Numbered from the stretch's first letter, positions 46,272 through 56,232 are shown. The stretch is DNA of 64,000 bases from Aquabacterium commune (GCF_004362855.1 NZ_SNXW01000002.1:1-64000), one strand, 5' to 3'. Program-made: numbers and translations. Notes: a model not told the origin generated them from the sequence alone.

Positions 46272-47825
46272 TCACGCCATGTTGGCTGGCACCACCGTCC
46301 ACTGCTGGCGCACATCGCCCTCGCCGTTGATGCTTTCCATGTGCACCGGGAAACCCCACAGGCGGGCCACGTGCTTGAGCACCTCGCGGGTGGCGTCGTG
46401 CAGCGGTCGATCGTTGTGCTGGGTGTGGCGCAGGGTCAGCGAGCGGTCGCCGCGCAGGTTCACGCTCCACACCTGGATGTTGGGCTCGCGGCTGCCCAGG
46501 TCGTACTGGTGGGACAGCGACTCGCGCAGCGCGCGGTAGCCCGCGTCGTCGTGGATGGCGCTGACCTCGTACGCCTTCTCCTTCTCGTCGTCGCGGATGG
46601 CGAACAGGCGGAAGTCGCGCATCACTTTCGGCGACAGGTACTGGCCGATGAAGCTCTCGTCCTTGAAGTTGCGCATGGCGTAGTCCAGCGTGGGCAACCA
46701 GGCCAGGTCTTCCGGCGGCTTGCCTTCGGCGCAACCGGCGAAGTCGGGGAACCAGGCGCGGTCTTCCGGTGTGGGCTTTTCGCAGATGCGCTTGAGGTCG
46801 GTGTACATCGCAAAGCCCAACGCGTACGGGTTGAGCCCGCTGTAGGCGCGGTGCCCGACCGGTGGCTGATAGACCACGTTGGTGTGCGACTGCAACCACT
46901 CGATCATCATGCCGTCGCTCAGGTGACCGTCGTCGTACATGGTGTTGAGCAGCGTGTAGTGCCAGAACGTGGCCCAGCCTTCGTTCATGACCTGCGTCTG
47001 GCGCTGCGGGTAAAAGTACTGCGCCACCTTGCGCACGATGCGCACGATCTCGCGCTGCCAGGGCTCCAGCAGCGGCGCGTTCTTCTCGATGAAGTAGAGG
47101 ATGTTTTCCTGCGGCTCGGGCGGGAAGCGGCGCACCGACTCCTCCTCGGGCCGGTCGGCCTTGCGCGGCAGGGTGCGCCACAGGTCGTTGACCTGCTGCT
47201 GCAGGTAGGACTCGCGCTCCTCGCGGCGGGCCAGTTCCTTGTCCAGCGAAAGCTTGCCCGGGCGGCGGTAGCGGTCCACGCCGTGGTTCATCAGCGCGTG
47301 GCAGGAGTCCAGCAGTTCTTCCACCGCGGCCACGCCATGGCGCTCCTCGCAGCGGGCCACGTAGTTCTTGGCATAGACGAGGTAGTCGATGATGGAGCCG
47401 GCGTCCGTCCACATCCGGAACAGGTAGTTGCCCTTGAAGAAGCTGTTGTGGCCGTAGGCCGCGTGCGCGATCACCAGGGCCTGCATGGCCATGGTGTTCT
47501 CCTCCATCAGGTAGCTGATGCAGGGGTTGGAGTTGATGACGATCTCGTAGGCCAGGCCCATGTGGCCGCGGCGGTAGTTCTTCTCGGTGGCGATGAACTC
47601 CTTGCCATACGACCAGTGGCGGTAGTTCACCGGCATGCCCACGCTGGCGTAGGCGTCCATCATCTGCTCGGCGGTGATGATCTCCAGCTGATTGGGGTAG
47701 GTGTCGAGCCGGTAGCGCTCGGCCGTGGCGCGGATGACGTCGTGGTACTGCTCGATCAGCTCGAACGACCAGTCCGACTGCCCGGGCAGCGGATGTTCAG
47801 CCCGAAGATGTTCTGCCCTCTTCAT
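46272..47825 (-). CDS. SpoVR family protein (YcgB-like)
   Basis: A 517-residue protein of the SpoVR family, opening with LPGQSDWSFELIEQYHDVIRATAERYRLDTYPNQLEIITAEQMMDAY and containing NPCISYLMEENTMAMQALVIAHAAYGHNSFFKGNYLF near residues 115-150. In enteric bacteria the homologue YcgB works with YeaG/YeaH in nutrient stress; it does not imply sporulation. Its ATG overlaps the yeaH stop (ATGA). Confidence 0.93.
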   Translation of the reverse strand: MKRAEHLRAEHPLPGQSDWSFELIEQYHDVIRATAERYRLDTYPNQLEIITAEQMMDAYASVGMPVNYRHWSYGKEFIATEKNYRRGHMGLAYEIVINSNPCISYLMEENTMAMQALVIAHAAYGHNSFFKGNYLFRMWTDAGSIIDYLVYAKNYVARCEERHGVAAVEELLDSCHALMNHGVDRYRRPGKLSLDKELARREERESYLQQQVNDLWRTLPRKADRPEEESVRRFPPEPQENILYFIEKNAPLLEPWQREIVRIVRKVAQYFYPQRQTQVMNEGWATFWHYTLLNTMYDDGHLSDGMMIEWLQSHTNVVYQPPVGHRAYSGLNPYALGFAMYTDLKRICEKPTPEDRAWFPDFAGCAEGKPPEDLAWLPTLDYAMRNFKDESFIGQYLSPKVMRDFRLFAIRDDEKEKAYEVSAIHDDAGYRALRESLSHQYDLGSREPNIQVWSVNLRGDRSLTLRHTQHNDRPLHDATREVLKHVARLWGFPVHMESINGEGDVRQQWTVVPANMA

Positions 47826-49123
47826 GCGTCCACCCCTTCCTTCTTGAACAGCTCGCGGAACACCGGGTAGATCTGCGAGGCGTCCAGCACCTTGCGCATG
47901 GCGAAGTGCTTGTGCGTCTCGGACAGGCCCATGTACTCGTCCCACAGGTTCTGCTCGGTCTGCGCCACCTGCACATAGGCGAAGTAGCGCACCAGCGGCA
48001 GGATCTTGTCTTCCAGGACCTCGCGGCAGCGCGCCGAGTCGTGGTGCCAGTTGTCACCGTCCGAGGCCTGGGCCACGTACAGGTTCCACTCGTTGGTGGG
48101 GTAACGCGCCTGGATGATCTCGTCGAGCAGCACCAGGGCGCTGGACACCACCGTGCCGCCGGTTTCGGTGGCGTGGAAGAAGTCCTGCTCCGAGACCTCC
48201 TGCGCCTGCGTGTGGTGGCGGATGAAGACGAGCTCGATCTTGTCGTAGTGCCGCGTCAGGAACAGGTAGAGCAGGATGAAGAAGCGCTTGGACAGCTCCT
48301 TGCGCTGCTCGTCCATCGAGCCTGAGACGTCCATCACGCAGAACATCACGGCCTTGGTGGTGGGCACGGGCACCTTGACGCGGCTGCGGAAACGCAGGTC
48401 GATGGGGTCGAGGAAGGGGATGCCCTTCATGCGACCGTGGAGGTGCTGAAGTTGCGCTTCGATGTCCTCGATCTCGGCAGCGTGCTTGCGCACCAGGGCG
48501 TCGTCGCCCGCTTCCTGCTCGGCGCGCAAGGCGGCCAGGCGCGCTTCCAGCTCCTGGATCTCACGGCGGCTGGACGCCCCGAGCGCGATGCGCCGGCCCA
48601 GCGCCCCGCGCATGGAGCGCACCACGTGCAGGTTGTTGGGCGTGCCATCGCTGCTGAAACCGGCGCGGTGGCTCTTCCACTCGGGCACCTCGGCCAGGGC
48701 CGTGCGCACGAGGTTGGGCAAGGCCAGGTCCTCGAAGAAGACCTGCATGAACTCCTCCTTGCTCAGCGAGAAAACGAAATCGTCCTCGCCTTCGCCGGAA
48801 TCACTGGCCTCACCCTGGCCCTGCCCTTGGCCCCCACCGCCCTGCGGCTTGTCGATGCGGTCGCCGCGCACGTACTCCTTGTTGCCCGGGTGCACCACCT
48901 CGCGGCTGCCGCCCTGGCCGTGGCTGAAAACGGGCTCGGACAAATCCCGCTTGGGGATGGCGATGTCCTCGCCCTTCTCGATGTCACGGATGCTGCGGCC
49001 ATTGATGGCGCGCTGCACCGCATCGCGGACCTGGTCCTTGTAGCGACGCAGGAAGCGCTCGCGGTTGCCGATCGATTTGTTCTTCCCCGCGAGCCGTCGG
49101 TCGATGATGTGTTGACGTGTCAT
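47822..49123 (-). CDS. yeaH: YeaH/YhbH family protein (DUF444, VWA domain)
   Basis: A 433-residue protein with an N-terminal basic region (RFLRRYKDQVRDAVQRAINGRSIRDIEKGEDIAIP), a Gly/Gln-rich linker near residue 95, and a C-terminal von Willebrand A-like domain carrying the MIDAS-type VMDVSGSMDEQRKELSKRFF near residues 262-280. It acts with the PrkA kinase and SpoVR in one operon. 110 bases separate it from prkA; that gap holds hairpin-forming repeats. Confidence 0.93.
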   Translation of the reverse strand: MTRQHIIDRRLAGKNKSIGNRERFLRRYKDQVRDAVQRAINGRSIRDIEKGEDIAIPKRDLSEPVFSHGQGGSREVVHPGNKEYVRGDRIDKPQGGGGQGQGQGEASDSGEGEDDFVFSLSKEEFMQVFFEDLALPNLVRTALAEVPEWKSHRAGFSSDGTPNNLHVVRSMRGALGRRIALGASSRREIQELEARLAALRAEQEAGDDALVRKHAAEIEDIEAQLQHLHGRMKGIPFLDPIDLRFRSRVKVPVPTTKAVMFCVMDVSGSMDEQRKELSKRFFILLYLFLTRHYDKIELVFIRHHTQAQEVSEQDFFHATETGGTVVSSALVLLDEIIQARYPTNEWNLYVAQASDGDNWHHDSARCREVLEDKILPLVRYFAYVQVAQTEQNLWDEYMGLSETHKHFAMRKVLDASQIYPVFRELFKKEGVDA

Positions 49124-49233
49124 GCGCAGTTCGCCGTTTCTGAATCAAGCGGCTACCAGGGATCCGGCTTTGCCGGGCCCTTGGTGGCGCCCCCTTGCAG
49201 GGGGAGCGCCGAAAGGCGCTCGGGGGTGGGCCA
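49124..49233. repeat. Hairpin-rich intergenic element between prkA and yeaH
   Basis: The gap contains CCGGC-TTT-GCCGG (49164-49176), a CCCCC/GGGGG pairing around 49191-49204 and GAGCGCC-GAAA-GGCGCTC (49204-49221). Similar C/G-block elements with GAAA loops are scattered in many Burkholderiales genomes, from memory. It may reduce read-through or stabilise the upstream prkA transcript. Confidence 0.6.
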
Positions 49234-51156
49234 TCAAGAAGACTTTCTGACGCGCAGGTACCACTCGCACAGCAGGCGCACCTGCTTGGCGGTGTAGCCC
49301 TTCTGCACCATGCGGTTGACGAAGTCCTCGTGCTTCTTGACCTCGTCGGCGCTGGCCTTGGCGTTGAAGCTGATGACCGGCAGCAGCTCTTCCGTGTTGC
49401 TGAACATCTTCTTCTCGATGACCACCCGCAGCTTCTCGTAGCTGGTCCACAGCGGGTTCTTGCCGCCGTTGTTGGCCCGCGCACGCAGCACGAAGTTGAC
49501 GATCTCGTTGCGGAAGTCCTTCGGGTTGGCGATGCCGGCCGGCTTCTCGATCTTCTCCAGCTCGGCGTTCAGCGCGCCGCGGTCGAAGATCTCGCCCGTG
49601 TCGGTGTCGCGGTACTCCTGGTCCTGGATCCAGTAGTCGGCGTAGGTCACGTAGCGGTCGAAGATGTTCTGGCCGTACTCGGAGTAGCTCTCCAGGTAAG
49701 CCGTCTGGATCTCCTTGCCGATGAACTCGGCGTAGCGCGGCGCCAGCGCCTCCTTGATGTAGGCGATGTACTTCTGCTCGGTGTCTGCCGGGAACTGCTC
49801 GCGCTCGATCTGCTGCTCCAGCACGTACATCAGGTGCACGGGGTTGGCCGCCACCTCGGCGCTGTCGAAGTTGAAGACCTTGGAGATGATCTTGAACGCG
49901 AAGCGCGTGGAGATGCCGCTCATGCCCTCATCGACACCGGCGTAGTCGCGGTACTCCTGGATGGACTTGGCCTTGGGGTCGGTGTCCTTCAGGCTCTCAC
50001 CGTCATAGACCTGCATCTTGCTGAAGATGCTGGAGTTCTCGGGCTCCTTCAGGCGCGTGAGGATGGCGAACTGCGACATCATCTTCAGCGTGCCCGGGGC
50101 GCACGGCGCCGCCGCCAGGGACGAGCCCCGCACCAGCTTCTCGTAGATCTTGATTTCCTCGCTCACGCGCAGGCAGTACGGCACCTTGACGATGTAGATG
50201 CGGTCGAGGAAGGCCTCGTTGTTCTTGTTGTTGCGGAAGGCCTTCCACTCGCTCTCGTTCGAGTGGGCCAGCACCACGCCATCAAACGGGATGGCACCGA
50301 AGCCTTCTGTGCCCTTGAAGTTGCCTTCCTGCGTGGCGGTCAGCAGCGGGTGCAGCACCTTGATGGGCGCCTTGAACATTTCCACGAATTCCAGCAGGCC
50401 CTGGTTGGCCAGGCACAGGCCACCGGAGTAGCTGTAGGCGTCCGGGTCGTCCTGCGCATAGGTTTCGAGCTTGCGGATGTCCACCTTGCCGACCAAGGCG
50501 CTGATGTCCTGGTTGTTCTCGTCGCCCGGCTCGGTCTTGGCGATGCCGACCTGCTTGAGGATGCTGGGGTAGCGCTTGACCACCTTGAACTGGCGGATGT
50601 CACCGCCGAATTCTTCGAGGCGCTTCACCGCCCAGGGGCTCAGGATGCGCTGCAGGTAACGGCGCGGGATGCCGTATTCCTTCTCCAGGATGGGGCCGTC
50701 TTCGTTGGGCTCGAACAGGCCCAGCGGCGACTCGTTCACCGGCGAGCCCTTGATGGCGTAGAACGGCACCTTCTCGGCCAGCAGCTTGAGCCGCTCGGCG
50801 ATCGAGGACTTGCCGCCACCCACCGGGCCCAGCAGGTACAGGATCTGTTTCTTTTCTTCCAGGCCTTGCGCGGCATGGCGGAAGTAGCTCACCACCTGCT
50901 CGATGGCGTCTTCCATGCCATAGAACTCTTCGAAGGCCGGGTAGAGCTTGATGACCTTGTTGGTGAAGATGCGCGACAGGCGCGGGTCGTTGCGCGTGTC
51001 GATCATCTGGGGCTCACCGATGGCCAGGAGCATGCGCTCGGCGGCGGTGGCAAACGCGGTCTTGTCGCGCTTGCAGATGTCGAGGTATTCCTCGAGCGTG
51101 TATTCCTCTTCGCGAGTGCGCTCGTAGCGGGCGGCGAAGTTGCTGATCACATCCAT
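49234..51156 (-). CDS. prkA: PrkA family serine protein kinase (YeaG)
   Basis: A 640-residue AAA+-linked kinase. The P-loop LLGPVGGGKSSIAERLKLLAEK lies near residues 108-128, FYAIKGSPVNESPLGLF near 132-148, and the C-terminal kinase-like part has FIGKEIQTAYLESYSEYGQNIFDRYVTYADYW near 495-525. It drives a stress response with YeaH and SpoVR. MDVISNF is chosen because GGAGG precedes that ATG; the frame extends four codons further up. Confidence 0.95.
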   Translation of the reverse strand: MDVISNFAARYERTREEEYTLEEYLDICKRDKTAFATAAERMLLAIGEPQMIDTRNDPRLSRIFTNKVIKLYPAFEEFYGMEDAIEQVVSYFRHAAQGLEEKKQILYLLGPVGGGKSSIAERLKLLAEKVPFYAIKGSPVNESPLGLFEPNEDGPILEKEYGIPRRYLQRILSPWAVKRLEEFGGDIRQFKVVKRYPSILKQVGIAKTEPGDENNQDISALVGKVDIRKLETYAQDDPDAYSYSGGLCLANQGLLEFVEMFKAPIKVLHPLLTATQEGNFKGTEGFGAIPFDGVVLAHSNESEWKAFRNNKNNEAFLDRIYIVKVPYCLRVSEEIKIYEKLVRGSSLAAAPCAPGTLKMMSQFAILTRLKEPENSSIFSKMQVYDGESLKDTDPKAKSIQEYRDYAGVDEGMSGISTRFAFKIISKVFNFDSAEVAANPVHLMYVLEQQIEREQFPADTEQKYIAYIKEALAPRYAEFIGKEIQTAYLESYSEYGQNIFDRYVTYADYWIQDQEYRDTDTGEIFDRGALNAELEKIEKPAGIANPKDFRNEIVNFVLRARANNGGKNPLWTSYEKLRVVIEKKMFSNTEELLPVISFNAKASADEVKKHEDFVNRMVQKGYTAKQVRLLCEWYLRVRKSS

Positions 51157-51383
51157 GCTGACCTCCAAGTCATTGACCTGTCCATCAATGCCTGGTGATC
51201 CGCCGGCCTACCCGTCTGGTGAACCCGGCGCGACCACACAAGCATCGCCTTCACACCAAAGATCAAGGAAATCGCCCCATCGAGGTGGGTGGAGAAAGCT
51301 GCCTTTCGCCCACCAGATGGCGCGACCCGTTGCCCTTATCTTGCACCTTTTTTCCGAAGTGCGTGCGACACGGACACAACAAT

Positions 51384-53945
51384 TCAGATGTTGCTGGTGG
51401 CCCGCACTTCTTCCATGCTCGTCAACCCTGTCAACACCTTCTCGATGCCATCCTGTCGCAGTGTTCTCATGCCCTCACGCAAGGCGTGTGCCTGAAGTTC
51501 ATCCGGGCTGGCACCTGTCTGGATCAGGCGCCGTGTGTCGGCGTTCACCGCCATCAGTTCGTGGATGCCCACCCGGCCCTTGAAGCCGGTGTGGTTGCAG
51601 TGGTTGCAGCCCGCGCTGTGGTGATGTTGCAGCGCGCCATCGACGGCAAAGCGCTGCTGCCATTCGGCCAGCAATCCGTCGCGCGTGATGCCCATCTGCT
51701 CGGGCGGACAGACGTGCAGGTACTCGTCCAGCAAGCCTTGCACCTGCTCGTGCGTGGCGGGCTCTGACACCTTGCAAGCAGGGCACAGGCGGCGCACCAG
51801 GCGCTGGGCCAGCACCACCAACAGGGAGTCAGCGAAGCTGAAAGGGTCCATGCCCATGTCGAGCAAACGCGTGACGGTTTCCGGCGCGCTGTTGGTGTGC
51901 AGGGTGGACAGCACGAGGTGGCCGGTGAGCGCCGCTTCGATGGCCGTGCGCGAGGTCTCGGTGTCGCGCATTTCACCGACCATGATGACGTCCGGGTCGG
52001 CGCGCAGCAGCGCACGCAAGGCCTTGGCGAAGGTCCAGTCGATCTTCGGATTGACCTGCACTTGTCGCAAGCCGGGCTGGGTGATTTCGACGGGGTCCTC
52101 GGCCGTCCAGATCTTGCGCTCGGGCACGTTGATGAAGCTCAGCGCCGAGTGCAGTGTCGTCGTCTTGCCCGAGCCCGTGGGCCCCACGCACAGCACCATG
52201 CCGTAAGGCCGCTCCATGGCCTGCTGGAAGCGCGCCAGGTTGGCCGGGCTCAGGCCGATCTTGTCCAGCGGCAGGGGCCTGGCCGAGGTCAGGATGCGCA
52301 TCACCACGTCTTCCAGGCCGTTGTTGGTCGGGATGGTGGCCACGCGCAGTTCCAGCCGGTGCTGGGGCATGAAGCGGGCGAAGTTGATCTTGCCGTCCTG
52401 CGGCTTGCGCTTCTCGGAGATGTCGAGGTCGCACATGATCTTGATGCGCGCGATGATGGCGCTGCGGTAGTTCGGCGGCAGCTCCAGGTAAGGCAGCAGC
52501 TGGCCGTCCTTGCGGAAGCGGATCTTGACCTTGTCGCGCCCGGCGTAGCTCTCGATGTGGATGTCCGAGACGCCCTGGTGGTGGGCCTCGATGACCATGG
52601 TGTTGATGAGCCGCACCAGGGAGTTGTCGCTTTGCTCGATGGGCTTGTCGTCGGTGCCGAAGCCCTGCCCTTCCTTCTCCAGGTCCTCGACGAGCTTGTC
52701 GGCGGCGAAGGGGTCACTCAGCTCGGGGGCGGGGATGTCGTGGTCCAGCGAAAAGGACACGGCCGAGACATCGGCCCCCAGCTTGGCATAGGACTCGCGG
52801 ATGCACCATTCCAGCTGGCTTTGCGGCGCCAGCACGGGCACGACTTTGCACTGTGTGATGAACTCCAACTCCGACAGCACGAGGCGCTGGCTGGGGTCTT
52901 CCACCGCGACGATGAGCGCGCCCTCGCGCAGCAGCAGAGGCACCGCGCGCAGGCGGGCCGCCACGGTGAAGGGCACCTTGTGCAAGGCCAGCGGATCGAC
53001 CGGGAACTTCTGCAAGTCCACCAGCGGGTAGCCCATCTTGCGGGCCAGGGCCGACAGCAGGTCGTGCCGGGAGATCAGCCCCAGGCGCACCAGCAGCTCG
53101 CCCAGGGGCACGGTGCGGTCGGACTGCTGCTGGCGCAGCGCGTCGGCGAGCTGGTCTTCGGAGATGAGCGACAGCGCGATGAGCGCCTCGCCGATGCGCA
53201 CCATGGGCATGCGGCTTTGCTGCGCCAGCGCCACGACGAGCTGGTCCGGCGTGACCACCTGCTGGTTGAGCAGGATGTCGCCCAGCTTCTGGTTGCGCAG
53301 GCTGGCCTGCATGCCCACGGCCTGGTCCACCTGGGCGGCGGTGACGGCCTGATCGGCCACCAGGGCCTGGCCGATGGGCGGGCCGAACTGCGCGTCTTCA
53401 ATCACCTCGCGCGGCACGAACAGGCGGGAGACGGCGCCGTGGGCGTCTTGCGGCGGGAACAGGAAAAGGCCGAAGGCGGTGTCGCTCCAGCCGATGGTCT
53501 GGCCACTGAGCTCGCCGCCACCGCGCAGGCGCAGGGTGTAGTCGGTCACAGGCCGTTGCGCCAGCTCGCTGGGCAAGGCCGCCAGCCCTTCCGCGCCTTG
53601 CATGGGCAGAACGCCGCGCTGCAGTTGCAGGCTGCGGAACTGGGTGAAACGCAGCGGCATCGTGGTGCGCGCCGGCGGCACCTGGATGTGCGCCACCTGC
53701 TCGTCGGGCACGAAGAAGATGAGCCGCCCGCTCATGACCCGGCCGTTGAGGCCGACGATGTCGCAGGGCTCGTGGTCGATCTGGGCGCGTGCGGGCGGGT
53801 AGCTGGCGAACGGCGGGGTGGGCCAACGGAAGCCCGAGGACTCGCCACTGGCGTCCACCACGGCGTCGGCGGCAGGCGTCAGGCTGGCCGCAGGCACGGG
53901 AGCCGGCGGCATGGCGGGAGTGAGCGGCGTGGAGGTGTCGGGCAT
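51384..53945 (-). CDS. Orphan GspE/PilB-type ATPase with long N-terminal extension
   Basis: A 853-residue secretion-type ATPase. Residues 1-170 are an extra N-terminal domain (CDIVGLNGRVMSGRLIFFVPDEQ, RFTQFRSLQLQRG). Residues about 190-390 hold two GspE/PilB N-domain-like units (LVRLGLISRHDLLSALARKMGYPLVDLQKFPV). The ATPase core has GPTGSGKTTTLHSAL near 592, the Asp box around DPDVIMVGEMRDTETSRTA near 655 and zinc-binding cysteine pairs CPAC near 722 and CNHC near 780. No type II secretion or type IV pilus gene is adjacent, so its machine is unknown. Confidence 0.85.
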   Translation of the reverse strand: MPDTSTPLTPAMPPAPVPAASLTPAADAVVDASGESSGFRWPTPPFASYPPARAQIDHEPCDIVGLNGRVMSGRLIFFVPDEQVAHIQVPPARTTMPLRFTQFRSLQLQRGVLPMQGAEGLAALPSELAQRPVTDYTLRLRGGGELSGQTIGWSDTAFGLFLFPPQDAHGAVSRLFVPREVIEDAQFGPPIGQALVADQAVTAAQVDQAVGMQASLRNQKLGDILLNQQVVTPDQLVVALAQQSRMPMVRIGEALIALSLISEDQLADALRQQQSDRTVPLGELLVRLGLISRHDLLSALARKMGYPLVDLQKFPVDPLALHKVPFTVAARLRAVPLLLREGALIVAVEDPSQRLVLSELEFITQCKVVPVLAPQSQLEWCIRESYAKLGADVSAVSFSLDHDIPAPELSDPFAADKLVEDLEKEGQGFGTDDKPIEQSDNSLVRLINTMVIEAHHQGVSDIHIESYAGRDKVKIRFRKDGQLLPYLELPPNYRSAIIARIKIMCDLDISEKRKPQDGKINFARFMPQHRLELRVATIPTNNGLEDVVMRILTSARPLPLDKIGLSPANLARFQQAMERPYGMVLCVGPTGSGKTTTLHSALSFINVPERKIWTAEDPVEITQPGLRQVQVNPKIDWTFAKALRALLRADPDVIMVGEMRDTETSRTAIEAALTGHLVLSTLHTNSAPETVTRLLDMGMDPFSFADSLLVVLAQRLVRRLCPACKVSEPATHEQVQGLLDEYLHVCPPEQMGITRDGLLAEWQQRFAVDGALQHHHSAGCNHCNHTGFKGRVGIHELMAVNADTRRLIQTGASPDELQAHALREGMRTLRQDGIEKVLTGLTSMEEVRATSNI

Positions 53946-54062
53946 GGCCAGGGGGCACGAGGTTGGCGGGAAGGCGCGCAGGCCGCCCCTCGGGTCATGC
54001 TATGAAAGCACCCGCTGGCTGAAGCTCGGAAAAGCGGTGGAAAGCCGGTGAAAGCGCCGCGG

Positions 54063-54989
54063 TCAGAAGTCCAGCGGCTTGAAGTCCAGCAGCATCACCG
54101 GCTCGATGCGGCCCTGCTCGTTGAGGGGCAGCACCTCGGTGCGGTCGAGCGCGCGCAGCACGGCGGCGTCCCAGGCCGGCACGCCGGAGGGGACCAGGAT
54201 CTTGCGCGAAACGATGCGGCCATCGGGCGCGCAGCGCACCTCGACCTGGGCCAGCGGGTTGCCGTTGATGGCGTCGGTGAAGACGACGTTGGGCTTGATG
54301 CGCGCGATCAGCCGGCCGATGTAGCTCTTGCTGGGCCCGGCCGATGCGGCAGCCCGCCCTGCCCCGCCCGGCCCGCCGCCGAGCTCGGACATCATCCGCG
54401 CGAGGTTGGCCTGGCGCAGGGCTTCGCGCTCGGCGGCGCTTTGCTTGTCGGCCTTGGGGTCGGCCTTGGGGTCGGGCTTGGTTGCGGGCTTGCTGTCTGG
54501 CTTGGCCTCGGCTTTGGACGGGGTTTTCGCGTCGGCCTTGCGGCTGGGCTTGGGCGGCGTGGTGTCGAAGGTCTCCTTCGGCTCCTTGCGCTTTTTCTCT
54601 TTGGGCTCTTTCTTGGGCGGCGTGCGCTCGGCCACGATGTCGGGCTTGGTCTCGACCTTGGGCTCGGCCTGCGGGGCGGGCTTGGGGGCCGGCGGAGGCT
54701 CGACCTGGGGCGGCACGGGCTTGGGCTCAGGGGCGGCCTGCGGCGGAGGCGGCGGTGCGGCAGCCGGGCCGGCGGCGCGCGGGATCTCCGACCACACCTC
54801 GGCCTCCACGGCCACCTCGGTCTGCACCTTCCAGTTCACGACCAGGGTCAGGGCCAGCACCAGGCCCAGGTGGGCCAGCACGGCCAGCGACACGCCGGGG
54901 CCCCAGCGATCGTCCTGGCGCGGACGCCAACCCGGCCCGCCCTTGATGGCGACCGCACCGATGGGGTCTTGGCCCTGACCAGCTGCCAC
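54063..54989 (-). CDS. tolA: Cell envelope integrity protein TolA
   Basis: A 308-residue protein with one N-terminal membrane helix (GVSLAVLAHLGLVLALTLVVNW), a long Pro/Lys/Ala-rich periplasmic stalk (residues about 60-200) and a C-terminal TonB/TolA-like domain with ARIKPNVVF, LAQVEVRCAPDGRIVSRKILVPSG and WDAAVLRALDRTEVLP. It transmits force from TolQR to TolB/Pal. The start is a GTG at 54989 with GGGAGG eight bases upstream, just overlapping the region after the tolR stop. Confidence 0.92.
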   Translation of the reverse strand: MAAGQGQDPIGAVAIKGGPGWRPRQDDRWGPGVSLAVLAHLGLVLALTLVVNWKVQTEVAVEAEVWSEIPRAAGPAAAPPPPPQAAPEPKPVPPQVEPPPAPKPAPQAEPKVETKPDIVAERTPPKKEPKEKKRKEPKETFDTTPPKPSRKADAKTPSKAEAKPDSKPATKPDPKADPKADKQSAAEREALRQANLARMMSELGGGPGGAGRAAASAGPSKSYIGRLIARIKPNVVFTDAINGNPLAQVEVRCAPDGRIVSRKILVPSGVPAWDAAVLRALDRTEVLPLNEQGRIEPVMLLDFKPLDF

Positions 54990-54993
54990 CGCC

Positions 54994-55434
54994 TCAGCCT
55001 CCCGTGGTCCGCACCGACAGGCCCACACGGGCCACACCGGCGCGTTGCAACACGTCCATCACGTGCACGACGGACTCGTAGCGGATGTCCTTGCGCGCGC
55101 TGATGATCACCGGCACGCCGTTCGGGCCGCCTTCGGCATCGGCCTGCACGGCCTTGACCTGCTCGGGTAGCTCTTTCAAGGACAGGCGCTGCCACTCGGC
55201 GCGGTTGACGCGCATGCGCACGCGCTCGTCGTCATCGAGCACCACCTCGACGACCTTCTCCGGCGCCTGTTTCGCCTTGCCGATGCTGGGCAGGTCCACC
55301 ACCCCCGTGGGCAACAGCGGCGCACTCACCATGAAGATGATCAACAGCACCAGCATCACGTCGATGAAGGGCACCATGTTGATCTCGTTGCGGGTGCGCC
55401 GGCGTCGGCCGCCCCGGGCGTTGAGTTCGGCCAT
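54994..55434 (-). CDS. tolR: Tol system channel protein TolR
   Basis: A 146-residue ExbD/TolR protein: NMVPFIDVMLVLLIIFMVSAPLL is the single membrane helix with the functional Asp near residue 25, followed by a periplasmic domain ending RAGVARVGLSVRTTGG. It forms a proton-driven motor with TolQ. It begins four bases after tolQ ends. Confidence 0.96.
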   Translation of the reverse strand: MAELNARGGRRRRTRNEINMVPFIDVMLVLLIIFMVSAPLLPTGVVDLPSIGKAKQAPEKVVEVVLDDDERVRMRVNRAEWQRLSLKELPEQVKAVQADAEGGPNGVPVIISARKDIRYESVVHVMDVLQRAGVARVGLSVRTTGG

Positions 55435-55437
55435 GGT

Positions 55438-56202
55438 TCAGCGTCCCTGCGGCTGGCGCGCGGCCTGCAAGGCGGCCTGCAGACCCGCATCGGCGCCACC
55501 TGCCGGCATGGCCGTTGCGACCGGGGCAGCAGGCGCGGCATTGCGCGCCAGGATGTTGGAGAACTCCTCGATGAAGGACTCCATCTGGATGGCGATGCGG
55601 TCGATGTCACGCGCAAAGCGGTTGTAGGCCAGCACCGCGGGGATGGCCGCGAACAGGCCGATGGCCGTGGCCACGAGTGCCTCGGCGATGCCTGGTGCCA
55701 CCGTGGCCAAGGACACCTGCTGCACATTGGCCAGGCCCGTGAAGGCGTGCATGATGCCCCACACCGTGCCGAACAGACCGATGTACGGCGAGACCGAACC
55801 GACCGAGCCGAGGAAGTCCAGGCGGGACTCGACCACGTCCATCTCGCGCTGGTAGCTGGCGCGCATGGCGCGGCGGGCGCCGTCCAGCAGCACATTGACG
55901 TCGGTGACGCGGCGCTCACGCTGCTTCATGAACTCCCGCATGCCGGCGGCGAAGATGCGCTCCTGCGGCGAGGCCGGGCCATTGCCGCTGCTGGCATCCT
56001 GGAAGAGCTCCTGCAGGGTGCGTCCGGCCCAGAATTCGCGGTCAAAGGCATCGTTGTCCTGGCGCACGCGCTTGAGGCCCAGCACTTTGGCGAAGATGAT
56101 GCTCCAGCTGGTCAGCGAGACCAGCATCAGGATGGCCATCACGATCTGCACCACCACGCTGGCGTGCAGCACCAGGTGAAGGATCGACAGGTCTTGGTTC
56201 AT
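55438..56202 (-). CDS. tolQ: Tol system motor protein TolQ
   Basis: A 254-residue ExbB/TolQ membrane protein with three helices: about 15-37, 140-165 (YIGLFGTVWGIMHAF) and 180-205 (GIAEALVATAIGLFAAIPAVLAYN). It powers Tol-Pal contraction of the outer membrane at division. The C terminus is an Ala/Gln-rich extension of about 30 residues. Confidence 0.96.
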   Translation of the reverse strand: MNQDLSILHLVLHASVVVQIVMAILMLVSLTSWSIIFAKVLGLKRVRQDNDAFDREFWAGRTLQELFQDASSGNGPASPQERIFAAGMREFMKQRERRVTDVNVLLDGARRAMRASYQREMDVVESRLDFLGSVGSVSPYIGLFGTVWGIMHAFTGLANVQQVSLATVAPGIAEALVATAIGLFAAIPAVLAYNRFARDIDRIAIQMESFIEEFSNILARNAAPAAPVATAMPAGGADAGLQAALQAARQPQGR

Positions 56203-56232
56203 GGGGCGAGGGCTCCGTGGTCGGCCTGGGGT

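Noticed and set aside
46272..51156. spoVR and prkA as evidence of sporulation
   Set aside because: These families form a general stress operon in Gram-negative bacteria; nothing else here suggests spores.
49195..51198. A 667-codon plus-strand frame opposite prkA
   Set aside because: Same reason: fully antisense to a conserved kinase gene, with no recognisable domain.
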